A stretch of 60,620 nucleotides of DNA, taken from NCBI GenBank assembly GCA_028686345.1, contig JAQUCE010000020.1, forward strand, positions 1 through 60,620, in the 5' to 3' direction. Below the pieces are notes generated by a model that made no database searches, was not told where the DNA came from, and worked only from the letters and a program-made list of their open reading frames with translations. Both the position numbers and the translations under genes were made by a program. Positions 8,501-15,876 of the stretch are shown piece by piece. The first letter of the stretch is position 1. Every line of letters begins with the position of its first letter. This DNA is from Kiritimatiellia bacterium (lineage in GTDB: Bacteria > Verrucomicrobiota > Kiritimatiellia > RFP12 > UBA1067).

Positions 8501-8658
8501 CCGCCGCGCGCGTGACGATCAACGGGCAGGATGCCGGCGGGTTTATTGGCAAGCCTCTGCAGCTGGAGGTGACCAAACACCTGAAGCCAGGTACGAACAC
8601 CGTGGTGATTGAGCCGTTCGCGCCGAAAAGCGCGCGGCTGACTGTCTGGCCCAAGTGA
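5527..8658 (+). CDS. Exported GH106-like glycoside hydrolase
   Basis: A 1043-residue secreted enzyme of the alpha-L-rhamnosidase (GH106) type. A signal peptide (MKKLYLIGLAAVFAGG...A) is followed by a family N-terminus (LTGPLFWLHGDETREQL), AMIIFDDWWWPSQMMGGR, WEMPAGQWQVMKFTW (the family form is W-S-V-P-x-G-x-W), and an acidic GFFYDEPETQGDW near residue 250, a candidate catalytic or calcium-binding site. The C-terminal third holds beta-sandwich modules with DWIWGQDGNAAHSAPPGPRY and LFVNGQQAG. It is more divergent than the three GH106 genes downstream, so the exact sugar is uncertain. The ATG has aaggga upstream. The gene stands alone, driven by the activator-type promoter at 5374-5441 and followed by REP-like hairpins. 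Confidence 0.8.
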   Translation: MKKLYLIGLAAVFAGGMVIAREPTMREVERQFRELPMEARRLTGPLFWLHGDETREQLEQELRNVVEGGNGIFTAESRPHQDWLGEGWYRDLEICLQFARSNNLAMIIFDDWWWPSQMMGGRVPPQYGSKRLEATAAAFEGPQTLRAAGYDDPNLIAVVAGRVVEGGAVDGATLVNLTASIKEGALAWEMPAGQWQVMKFTWQYNGAKGDQRRYISVDGASPDAVDWFIENVYQTHYERFKADFGKTIVGFFYDEPETQGDWGSDLPVLIAERGLDLAKLLVGYKFKLAGEEQSAAFQTYLDAFADSWGRTMYGGLSKWCKARNVYSMGHFMEHGNCIFSRGMSGGNMMQLQAHSDMGGIDLVCNQLYPGQRPMGMYQMPKIASSISHTFNKAGDIAMCEIYGGYNQSLTYPQMKWLADWHHVRGVNMLITHSFNPRAPYDNDYPPYFNNGGFEPRWPLYRVWADYTSRLSLLLTGGRHVCPVALLHIGQSVHTGRSIRPEELTSTMQDALYDCDWLNYESFEQDATLAGAAIKLHKEEYQILIVPPVEVIPYPSLQRAKEFFDNGGVVVGYGFLPTKSATLGKSSAEIDALRAAIWGADPAVGTEACNKSAQGGRAYFLPEKPSVAEITAAFRQDAGIVPTLQVVEGETGNWLHVLHRVKSGCDLFLVCNQNHEGAARPFKLRVTAAGEPECWDAMRNTVTALPYKRLAANQVEVTLTLEPSESVVLLFQREKRALPLRLEPGAKPMRAPINIVRAPTPPELVIPSAPSATLDSAPDKLEQALSGCDWIWGQDGNAAHSAPPGPRYFRGSCTVDAVRKIKQARFIGTCDNMFTLFVNGQQAGMSSEAIEGWRKPATIDVTGQLVGGANTLAVAAVNLTDKPSPAGLIGQLEVTFEQGEPQRFNLDATWKSSDQRQDNWNQPQFNDADWPAAKSLGKYGCAPWGQFASLKKPKVNVSPVTSDPFVGHCELPAEMNLAQVRVLLEMDEIEPEAAARVTINGQDAGGFIGKPLQLEVTKHLKPGTNTVVIEPFAPKSARLTVWPK

Positions 8659-8729
8659 GGAGTGGAGAGAGAACCTGTCGGGGTCGGAAGATAACAAGAA
8701 GTGAAGGTGAAAAGCGGGATGTAATTTAC

Positions 8730-8833
8730 GTCCACCGCATAGCGGCGGACATACTGAAAGCAGCACAGTATATCCTCCGCTATGCGGTGGATGATTGAGA
8801 AGTATATCCGCCGCTATGCGGTGGATGATTGAA
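8730..8833. repeat. Three REP-like palindromes TCCNCCGC-TAT-GCGGTGGA
   Basis: Hairpins with near-perfect 8-bp stems lie at 8731-8749 (opposite orientation), 8773-8791 and 8807-8825. The second and third share flanks (tatatcc... and ggatgattga). Two more copies lie at 30749-30816. They follow the hydrolase gene and could act as 3' stabilisers or terminators. The rest of 8659-8998 holds no gene. Confidence 0.85.
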
Positions 8834-8966
8834 AAACAAGCCGCAATAAGGCCCGATAGGCAACTTTTAAAAAGAATAATTCTGAGTTCTGAATTGCGCC
8901 TCCTGACCTTTACGCAGCCTTGATTTATCAAGTGTGACACCGGCGGGTGTGACCGTTAGAAATAGA

Positions 8967-8993
8967 GGCCTGAACAGGCCGAAAAAAAGGAGA
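8967..8993 (+). promoter_or_regulatory. Hairpin and strong Shine-Dalgarno before the 8999 gene
   Basis: GGCCTG-AA-CAGGCC (8967-8980) is a perfect 6-bp stem, followed by an A-run and AAGGAGAT (about 8987-8994), the strongest ribosome binding site in the island. The hairpin could shield the site or be the edge of a leader structure. Confidence 0.4.
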
Positions 8994-8998
8994 TATCC

Positions 8999-11767
8999 AT
9001 GAACAGGAAAGAACAGATGACAAGAGTGACAGGGCGGGTTACGACGCTGGTCGTGGCTGCCTTCCTGACGTTTGGATTCGGGTATGCGGCGGAGATGATC
9101 ACCCCCGTTGCTGTCACGGCCCAAAGTTCGTATTATGTCTACCCGAAGTTGGCGGCCATTGACGGTTCTGGGTTGGTGCCGTACAGTCCGGTGACAGCCA
9201 CCTCGCTTCACGGTATCAAGCCGACTGGCGAAATGTGGCTGAGCAATGGAACCTTGGATACCTGGATCACCTTTGATCTCGGTGCTGTCCAGAGCCTGAC
9301 TGGCTTTCATTTATGGAACTACAATGAAGCCGGTGATTTCAGCCGTCGGGGCGTGAAAACCGCGGGAATATACGTTGGAAACTCAATGCCGGCCGATGGA
9401 ACGCCTTATGCCTCCGCTGGTCCGGCCTGGGGCACGCTGGTGGAAAACATGACCTTTACGAAAGCCTCCGGGGCCGCAGGCGATGCGGGCGCTGATTACG
9501 CCTTTGCCAATACGGTCACGGGGCGTTACATTCAAGTCTATGTCACTTCAAGTTACGGCAAAGACGCTTACACCGGCATCTCCGAGATCAGGTTTTACGC
9601 GCTCACGGCCCGCAGTGTTGATGACCAATTCGTCTCGCCGGTGACCGCCACAGCTGAGCAAAGTTGGTCGGGTCGCCGTGTGCCGACAGCAACGCTCAAT
9701 GGCTCAGGCATGACTCCCAACGCCCCTGTCAGAGTAAACTCCACTGCCGGCAACGCGACTGAAGTTGGCTCGATGAGCAACATGTGGCTAAACAGCGTCA
9801 CCAACAAAACATGGATCACATTTGACTTGGGCACAATCCAGAAGGTCACCGGCTTCCGGGTGTGGAACTATAACGAGCACAGTGGAAATCCCGGGCTTTA
9901 CACGAAATCAGGGGTGAATCGCGCCAGCCTCTACGTTGGCAACACGCTTCCACCCAACGGCATGGCCTACGCCTCGGCTGGCGCGGCCTGGGGCCGGTGG
10001 GTGCAGGATTTTAAGTTTGCCAAGGCGGATGGCACACCCGCGCTTACCGGCGCTGATTATGCGCTGGCAATGCCGCTCGTTGGACGCTACATTCAGCTCT
10101 ATATTACCGACAGCTTTGGCAACAATTCGGCCGGCTTAAGCGAAATAGGGTTTTACACCTCCACGCGCTATGCCGCGATCTCTCCGATTGCCGCCACCGC
10201 GCAAAGCTGGTATGCAGCCGCTAATGACACCCGATCACCAACAAAGGCTGTTAACGGTTCAGGGATGATACCCAACAACCCGCTCACACCCGCTTCCTTA
10301 GCCGGAACATTGGCCAGTGACATGTGGTTGAGCCTTGGGACAACCAACACCTGGATCACCTTTGACCTAGGCGCGGAGCAGAGCATTGCTGGTATCCATC
10401 TCTGGAACTACAACGAGTACTCAAAGCTGAGCAGCTCTTACAGTGAACGGGGGGTTAAGGGCGCGGGACTCTATGTCGGCGATACGCTGCTGGCTGACAA
10501 TACGCCTTACGTAAACGCCGGGGCGAATTGGGGTACCCTGGTGACAAACATGACCTTTGCCAAAGCTGATGGGCTGGCCACCGAGGCGGGTGACCATTAT
10601 ACCTTGGCCGGAGCGGTTACCAGCCGCTATGTCCAGATCTATGTCACCAGCAATTACCTTAAGGACAACTACACCGGCATCTCCGAGATTATGTTTTACA
10701 CGCCCATGCGCGATTTGACCCGACTCAGTTCGGGTGACAAGGTGATCGAAAACCGCGCAACCGAAAGCGTGCGCGTTGTCGAGGGCACCGGTACGATCGG
10801 TGCACTGACGCTCGGAGCAGCGGCCACCAGCGTGAATTCGCTTTATGTGGCGGCAACCACGGAGCCTGTTACGGTTGATCTTGCCGGTCAGACACTGGCC
10901 TTGACAAAAATTGAGATGCAGGGAGATGCCGGTGGCTTGGCGATTGGCAGCACCTCCGCCAGCGGTACGCTCAAGAGCGCCCGCACCTATTTGACGGTGG
11001 ATAACCAGAGTGCCAATCCAGTCACCATCAATGCCGCGATTGCCGATGGGAGCGGGGCCAGCAGCTTGACCAAGAGCGGCAGGGGCGTCTTGATCCTGAG
11101 CGAGGCCAATACCTACTCGGGTAACACCACGGTCAACGGCGGCACGCTGCAGCTTATGGGAGGCTCGATCAATACCCCGGCAATCGACCTGAATGGCGGC
11201 ACATTACAGTTGGCTGCTGGATCATCCGCCACTGCTGTGCAGCTCGCACTCAATGTGGGGACAGGGGGTTTGCTGAACTTTGACGGCGGCACCCTCGCGG
11301 TGGGCTCTGGCGCCCCGGTGCTGGATTGGATTGGAGCGGGCAACTCCATCTCCATTGCAGATGGCGGCGCAGTGATCGATACAGCGAATGGTAGCGTTGC
11401 AATCAACCGTCCCCTGTTGGCGGCGGGCACCTCCACGGGCGGCCTGACGAAAACGGGTGCCAACACGCTGACTCTTACGGCTCCCGCCTCATACACCGGG
11501 GTCACCGTGGTTCAGGGCGGAACGCTGAAGCTAGTAGCGCCCGCGCCCATCATCCACTATGATTTTGACACCGCCAGCATCAGCGGCACGACGCTGCTGA
11601 ATCGCGGCACAGGCGGTGCGGCTTATAACGGCGTTATCATGGGCGCTCCCGTCACCGGGGGGCTGGAAAGAGCGGTGAGGCCTTTGTGTTCGGTGCCACG
11701 GGACAGGGGGTTACCACAGCGAACAACGTCAACCTTGGAAACAACTTCACCTATGCCGCGTGGATAA
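8999..11767 (+). CDS. Exported F5/8-type and PATR repeat protein (frameshifted, N-terminal part)
   Basis: After a signal peptide (about residues 1-30), three tandem modules of about 180 residues follow (about 31-200, 211-388, 393-578). Each has TWITFDLG, a WNYNE segment and GRYIQ or SRYVQ, the pattern of a discoidin/F5/8-type carbohydrate-binding fold. Two autotransporter-associated (PATR-type) beta-helix repeats come next: residues about 690-725 (TYSGNTTVNGGTLQL) and about 815-845 (SYTGVTVVQGGTLKL). From about residue 850 a LamG-type domain begins (HYDFDTASISG), but the frame breaks near 11657-11670 and the last 35 residues are nonsense. The true continuation is the ORF ending at 12399. It is probably a surface or glycan-binding protein of the island. 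Confidence 0.75.
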   Translation: MNRKEQMTRVTGRVTTLVVAAFLTFGFGYAAEMITPVAVTAQSSYYVYPKLAAIDGSGLVPYSPVTATSLHGIKPTGEMWLSNGTLDTWITFDLGAVQSLTGFHLWNYNEAGDFSRRGVKTAGIYVGNSMPADGTPYASAGPAWGTLVENMTFTKASGAAGDAGADYAFANTVTGRYIQVYVTSSYGKDAYTGISEIRFYALTARSVDDQFVSPVTATAEQSWSGRRVPTATLNGSGMTPNAPVRVNSTAGNATEVGSMSNMWLNSVTNKTWITFDLGTIQKVTGFRVWNYNEHSGNPGLYTKSGVNRASLYVGNTLPPNGMAYASAGAAWGRWVQDFKFAKADGTPALTGADYALAMPLVGRYIQLYITDSFGNNSAGLSEIGFYTSTRYAAISPIAATAQSWYAAANDTRSPTKAVNGSGMIPNNPLTPASLAGTLASDMWLSLGTTNTWITFDLGAEQSIAGIHLWNYNEYSKLSSSYSERGVKGAGLYVGDTLLADNTPYVNAGANWGTLVTNMTFAKADGLATEAGDHYTLAGAVTSRYVQIYVTSNYLKDNYTGISEIMFYTPMRDLTRLSSGDKVIENRATESVRVVEGTGTIGALTLGAAATSVNSLYVAATTEPVTVDLAGQTLALTKIEMQGDAGGLAIGSTSASGTLKSARTYLTVDNQSANPVTINAAIADGSGASSLTKSGRGVLILSEANTYSGNTTVNGGTLQLMGGSINTPAIDLNGGTLQLAAGSSATAVQLALNVGTGGLLNFDGGTLAVGSGAPVLDWIGAGNSISIADGGAVIDTANGSVAINRPLLAAGTSTGGLTKTGANTLTLTAPASYTGVTVVQGGTLKLVAPAPIIHYDFDTASISGTTLLNRGTGGAAYNGVIMGAPVTGGLERAVRPLCSVPRDRGLPQRTTSTLETTSPMPRG

Positions 11768-12399
11768 AATCGAACGGCTCCTCCTCCAGCCCTCAGCGGA
11801 TCATCAACAACGATCATGTGCGTGGTGGTTATCTTGGAACAGGCGGCGACAACAAGTTCGCGTGCTGGATCAAGTGGAACGGTTTCGGCTCCACGCAGGC
11901 GAGTGACGATACTGCGAACTGGCATCATGTGGCTCTGGTTTGGGATGGGCAGCGGGCCTTTTTCTTCTATGACGGTGTGGCGATTCAGACCAACACCTTC
12001 ACAGGTGTTAATGCTGCGTACAACTACAAGATCGGCTTCGGCAACAACCCCGCTCCCAATTCAGAGTTTTGGAACGGAGCGATGGATGAGGCCTACGTCT
12101 TTGACCGGGCACTGACGCCCGGCGAGGTGGCAGCACTGAAAGAGCTGAGTTGGGCGGAACTCAACCAGCTGGCGCCAGCCTCCTCGCTGCAACTTAACAA
12201 CAGTGCGACACTTGAATTAGATGGAGTCTCGCAGACAGTAACTACCCTGACCCTGAACGGGGTACTCAAAGCCCGTGGCGAGTGTACCTGGGGCGCGCCG
12301 GGGAGCGGGGCGGATTATACCAGCCCGCAGTTTACGGGAACCGGCGTACTGCGCGTCCTTGGGCCCCCACCGCAGGGAACGGTAATCATGGTGCAGTAA
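11686..12399 (+). CDS. C-terminal LamG part of the frameshifted exported protein
   Basis: This frame continues the preceding gene; 11686 is only its first ATG. The sequence is a LamG/concanavalin-like fold (FTYAAWIKSNG, WHHVALVWDGQ, GAMDEAYVFDRALTPGEV), then a short beta region, ending in GVLRVLGPPPQGTVIMVQ. The exported gene at 20243 ends in a similar PPAGTVILIN. Adding one G to the G6 run at 11657-11662 would join the frames as TGGAGKSGEAFVFGATGQ, a smooth LamG reading. It is therefore either a pseudogene half, a phase-variable switch or a sequencing error, and not an independent gene. Confidence 0.7.
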   Translation: MFGATGQGVTTANNVNLGNNFTYAAWIKSNGSSSSPQRIINNDHVRGGYLGTGGDNKFACWIKWNGFGSTQASDDTANWHHVALVWDGQRAFFFYDGVAIQTNTFTGVNAAYNYKIGFGNNPAPNSEFWNGAMDEAYVFDRALTPGEVAALKELSWAELNQLAPASSLQLNNSATLELDGVSQTVTTLTLNGVLKARGECTWGAPGSGADYTSPQFTGTGVLRVLGPPPQGTVIMVQ

Positions 12400-12811
12400 G
12401 GCTAGTGGTCAGTGGCTAGTGTAGCCTGGAGCTGGCCACTCGCCACTTGCCACTGCGTAAGTTACAGGCAAACCTGCCGCGCAGTGCGCTGCGAAAAAAC
12501 GACGGGGCATCTCGAAGGTTTGTTGAATCGGAGGCGGAGGTCAGTAAGCAATGCCACCAAGTCACTAGGTCACCAGGTCAAAAAACAGCTTGTATCCTGG
12601 ACTGCAGAGCAACTTGCAAGATATAAGCCGGAGGTCGGAGATCATTTCCGTACGCCCTTCGACCCCGACCCCGAGCCTGACCCTGAGCCTGAGCCTGAGC
12701 CTGAGCCTGAGACCCAGAACTAGAGCTAAGTGCATAAGCTACAGGCAAGAATACTGACTTCTGACTTCTGGAGCAACAACTAATAAGTATAGTAACGAAA
12801 GGTAATTATTG
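12400..12811. other. Repeat-rich spacer before the rhamnosidase genes
   Basis: Holds short imperfect repeats: gccactcgccacttgccac (about 12434-12452), a caagtcactaggtcaccagg unit (about 12557-12578) that recurs at 47826-47856, and hexamers of gagcct type at 12672-12712. A 103-codon ORF across it encodes only the repeats (PEPEPEPE) and is rejected as a gene. aaaggtaatt before 12812 is the likely ribosome binding site. Confidence 0.6.
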
Positions 12812-15800
12812 ATGAACATAAAAAATCAACATCTTACTCAGCGTGTGCGGGCGATGGGATGGGTGCCGCTCTGTCTGTTCGCCGCGTTTGCATTGCAGAG
12901 CAAACCTTTGCTGGCACGCGAGAGTGGCAGCGTTGATTCTGTGGCGGCGAAATCTTCTGATCAGGCAATGGAGCCAGACAGAAGCAAAGATCAGCTGTCG
13001 CCCGCTGCGTTTGCTGAGCCGCCGCTCAATACGCGGCCCGGGGCGTATTGGGATTGGCTCAACGGGGCGATCACCCGGGAGCAGATCACCCGCGATTTGG
13101 AGGCGATGAAACAGGGCGGCATGCGTGGTGCCGAGATTTGGGATGTGGCCGCTGCCGCCGATCCCGATAGACGGGTGCCGGGCGGGCCTGCATTTCTCGG
13201 GCCGGAGTCCACACAGCTTATCGCTCATGCCATTCGAGAGGCTGACCGTCTCGGGTTGGAAATCGGTATCATCGGTTCCAGCGGGTGGAATGCTGGCGGC
13301 AGCTGGGTTACCCCTGAGCATGCCGGCAAAGGTCTCTATCGTTCGATTACTACAGCGACCGGAAACACGGAGTTTCACGCGGCCTTGCCAATGCCTGAGC
13401 TGCCAGGAGCCTGTCCGCGGGATGCGCAGGGTCAGCCAATCTATCTTCGCGAAGTGGCGGTGCTGGCTGTGCCGCATGACACTGCAAAAACGCTGGCTGC
13501 AGTGAGTCAGGTTATTGATCTGACGAAACAGATTGAACCTGATGGCAGATTGCGCTGGAGCGTGCCTGCGGGAGAGTGGGACATCATTCGTTTTGTCTGT
13601 ACGAATCACGGGCAGCAGTTGATCGTGCCCAGCCCTAAGTCCCTTGGGCCGATGATTGATTTTTTTGATCCCCGTGCCACTGAGTTTCATCTCCGTCATA
13701 TCGCCAACACGATTCTCAAGGAACTGGGGCGCACCTCGTTTGAGGGGAGCAGCTTCAAAACACTGGAATTCGACAGCATGGAGCTGGGCGGGTTTACGCC
13801 ATGGAGCGAGGCCATGGACGCAGAGTTCCAACGGCGGATCGGCTATCCTGTGATCCGGTTTCTACCCCTGCTTGCCGGCTGGAAATTGGCGGATGGCGCA
13901 ACTCAGCAGCAATTCCTTTATGACTGGCGTAAGTTGGTGAGCGACCTATTGATTGACTCGCACTATGTGACAGGCCGAAAAGTCCTCGGTTCTTATGGAC
14001 TGAAACTTGTTGCCGAGTCGGGCGGGCCAGGACCTCCGGTCTGGAACTCCAATCCAGTCGATGGAATTAAGGCACTTGGAGCGGTTGATATTCCGCGGGG
14101 GGAGTTTTGGATCAGACATCGCGAAATTTTCCTGGTCAAGGAGATCGCTTCGGCCGCGCATGTTTACAATAAACGCCTAGTGGATGCGGAAGCATTCACC
14201 ACCTGGCGGCGTTGGGTTGATGGGCCGCTGAATCACAAGGAGCTTGCTGACCGGGCGTTGTGCGAAGGACTGAACTGTTTTTCGTTGCACACATTTGCCA
14301 GCACCCCGCCCGAGGCAGGGCTTCCGGGTTGGGCCTATCATGCTGGCACGGATATTAATCCGTCGGCCACCTGGTGGCCGATGGTCCGCGGCTTGATGGA
14401 CTACTTGGCGCGGTGCTCGTACATGCTTCGTCAAGGCTGGTTTGTGGGAGATGTTTGTTATTATTACGGCGATCAGGCGCCGAACTTCTATCCATTGCTG
14501 TGCAATGTGCCGGAGCGGCCGTTGCTGACCGGCCTTGATCCGCGCAACGATTATGATGTCTGCACATCGGAGGTGATCCTGCAGCGGATGCGCGTTGAAA
14601 ACAATCGGATTGTGCTGCCGGACGGAATGAGCTATGCCGCCATTGTGCTGCCCGAGCAGGATCATATCCCGTCGGAGGTGCTTGAAAAGATTCGAGTACT
14701 CGTAAGCGAAGGTGCGACAGTGATCGCCCATCAGAGGCCAACGCGTGCTCCGGGCATGAAAGAGCAGGAAATAGAAACCCAAAAAGTGTTACAGCTGGTT
14801 GATGAGTTGTGGGGAGCTGATGATCCCTCAGCAAAGCCGGACAAATCATCGGTTCTGGTACGATCCGTTAGGGCAGGCCGCTTGGTGGTCGCAAGTGATC
14901 GCAGCGCAGCGCTCCGCAAAATCGGCGTTGCAGCTGATTTCGAGATCGCGGGGCGCAGTCAAAGCGACCTGGGGCCGCTGGACTTCATTCACCGGAGGAC
15001 TACCGAAGATGAATTCTATTTTATCCGCAACAAGACAAAGGAAGCACAGACGCTGATCTGCCTCTTTCGGGTAGCGGCGCAAGCCAACGGACAGGTACCT
15101 GAATTTTGGTGGCCTGATTCGGGCCGCCGCAGCGTGTGTCATACTTGGCGAAGCATGGCCAGCGGTCAGACCGAACTGCCTGTGACGCTGGGGCCGTTAG
15201 GCTCGGTCTTTGTTGTGTTTCGGAAAGCGAACGCGGCTAAGAGCGAAACGCTTGATCCAGTTGCCCGCGACACGTTTCCGGCAGCGGAGAGCCCTGCGCC
15301 GTTGGCTCTCGACGGCGCTTGGCAGGTTGAGTTCCCTGAGGGGTGGGGCGCGCCGACTAAGACAACCTTTGAAAAATTGCAAAGCTGGACTGAATCAGAC
15401 GATGAGGGAATCCGTTTTTTTTCGGGAATCGCCTTCTATCGAAAGAGCTTCGAGTTGCCAGAGTCATTGGCTAAGCAGAGCCGGCTATTCCTGGAGCTGG
15501 GCGACCTGGCCGAGATCGCTGAAGTCACTCTCAACGGCAAACGCCTTGGCCTGGTTTGGCTTCCGCCCTATCGGATTGAGATCTCCGGAGTGGCTCGCGC
15601 CGGTGCGAATCAACTGGAGATCCGGATCGCAAATCTCTGGGCCAATCGGCTCAACGGGGATTCATTACGGCCTGAGGCAACCCGTTTTACACGCAGCAAC
15701 CTCGATCGGATACAAACCGACTCAACATCGGATAGTAACTTCGGTCAAATCCCCGGCGGCGCGGCACGTCCGGTTTACAAGGAGATTCCGCCGCTCATGA

Positions 15801-15847
15801 AGTCAGGACTTTTCGGTCCGGTTAAGATTATCACACCCAGAGAGTGA
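12812..15847 (+). CDS. Exported GH106 alpha-L-rhamnosidase
   Basis: A 1011-residue secreted enzyme expected to release terminal L-rhamnose. Start at ATG 12812, one codon after an in-frame TTG. The N-terminus is hydrophobic (WVPLCLFAAFALQ) and followed by a linker. The family core is clear: GAYWDWLNGAITREQITRDL, GGMRGAEIWDVAAAADPD, SSGWNAGGSWVTP, RWSVPAGEWDIIRFVC, FDSMELGGFTPW and DAEAFTTW. The C-terminal beta-sandwich has LDGAWQVEFPEGWG, FYRKSF and ANLWANRLNGD, all typical of GH106. It is the first gene of a probable operon with 15877 (29 bp apart) and the mutarotase at 19391. Confidence 0.9.
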   Translation: MNIKNQHLTQRVRAMGWVPLCLFAAFALQSKPLLARESGSVDSVAAKSSDQAMEPDRSKDQLSPAAFAEPPLNTRPGAYWDWLNGAITREQITRDLEAMKQGGMRGAEIWDVAAAADPDRRVPGGPAFLGPESTQLIAHAIREADRLGLEIGIIGSSGWNAGGSWVTPEHAGKGLYRSITTATGNTEFHAALPMPELPGACPRDAQGQPIYLREVAVLAVPHDTAKTLAAVSQVIDLTKQIEPDGRLRWSVPAGEWDIIRFVCTNHGQQLIVPSPKSLGPMIDFFDPRATEFHLRHIANTILKELGRTSFEGSSFKTLEFDSMELGGFTPWSEAMDAEFQRRIGYPVIRFLPLLAGWKLADGATQQQFLYDWRKLVSDLLIDSHYVTGRKVLGSYGLKLVAESGGPGPPVWNSNPVDGIKALGAVDIPRGEFWIRHREIFLVKEIASAAHVYNKRLVDAEAFTTWRRWVDGPLNHKELADRALCEGLNCFSLHTFASTPPEAGLPGWAYHAGTDINPSATWWPMVRGLMDYLARCSYMLRQGWFVGDVCYYYGDQAPNFYPLLCNVPERPLLTGLDPRNDYDVCTSEVILQRMRVENNRIVLPDGMSYAAIVLPEQDHIPSEVLEKIRVLVSEGATVIAHQRPTRAPGMKEQEIETQKVLQLVDELWGADDPSAKPDKSSVLVRSVRAGRLVVASDRSAALRKIGVAADFEIAGRSQSDLGPLDFIHRRTTEDEFYFIRNKTKEAQTLICLFRVAAQANGQVPEFWWPDSGRRSVCHTWRSMASGQTELPVTLGPLGSVFVVFRKANAAKSETLDPVARDTFPAAESPAPLALDGAWQVEFPEGWGAPTKTTFEKLQSWTESDDEGIRFFSGIAFYRKSFELPESLAKQSRLFLELGDLAEIAEVTLNGKRLGLVWLPPYRIEISGVARAGANQLEIRIANLWANRLNGDSLRPEATRFTRSNLDRIQTDSTSDSNFGQIPGGAARPVYKEIPPLMKSGLFGPVKIITPRE

Positions 15848-15876
15848 TTTACGAAAAATAGAACACGGATAAGATC

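Noticed and set aside
7261..8940. 559-codon ORF on the minus strand
   Set aside because: It lies wholly antisense to the GH106-like gene at 5527, has no ribosome binding site and an Arg/His/Leu-rich composition typical of a shadow frame in GC-rich coding DNA.
12412..12723. 103-codon ORF with a PEPEPEPE end
   Set aside because: It translates non-coding tandem repeats and has no ribosome binding site.
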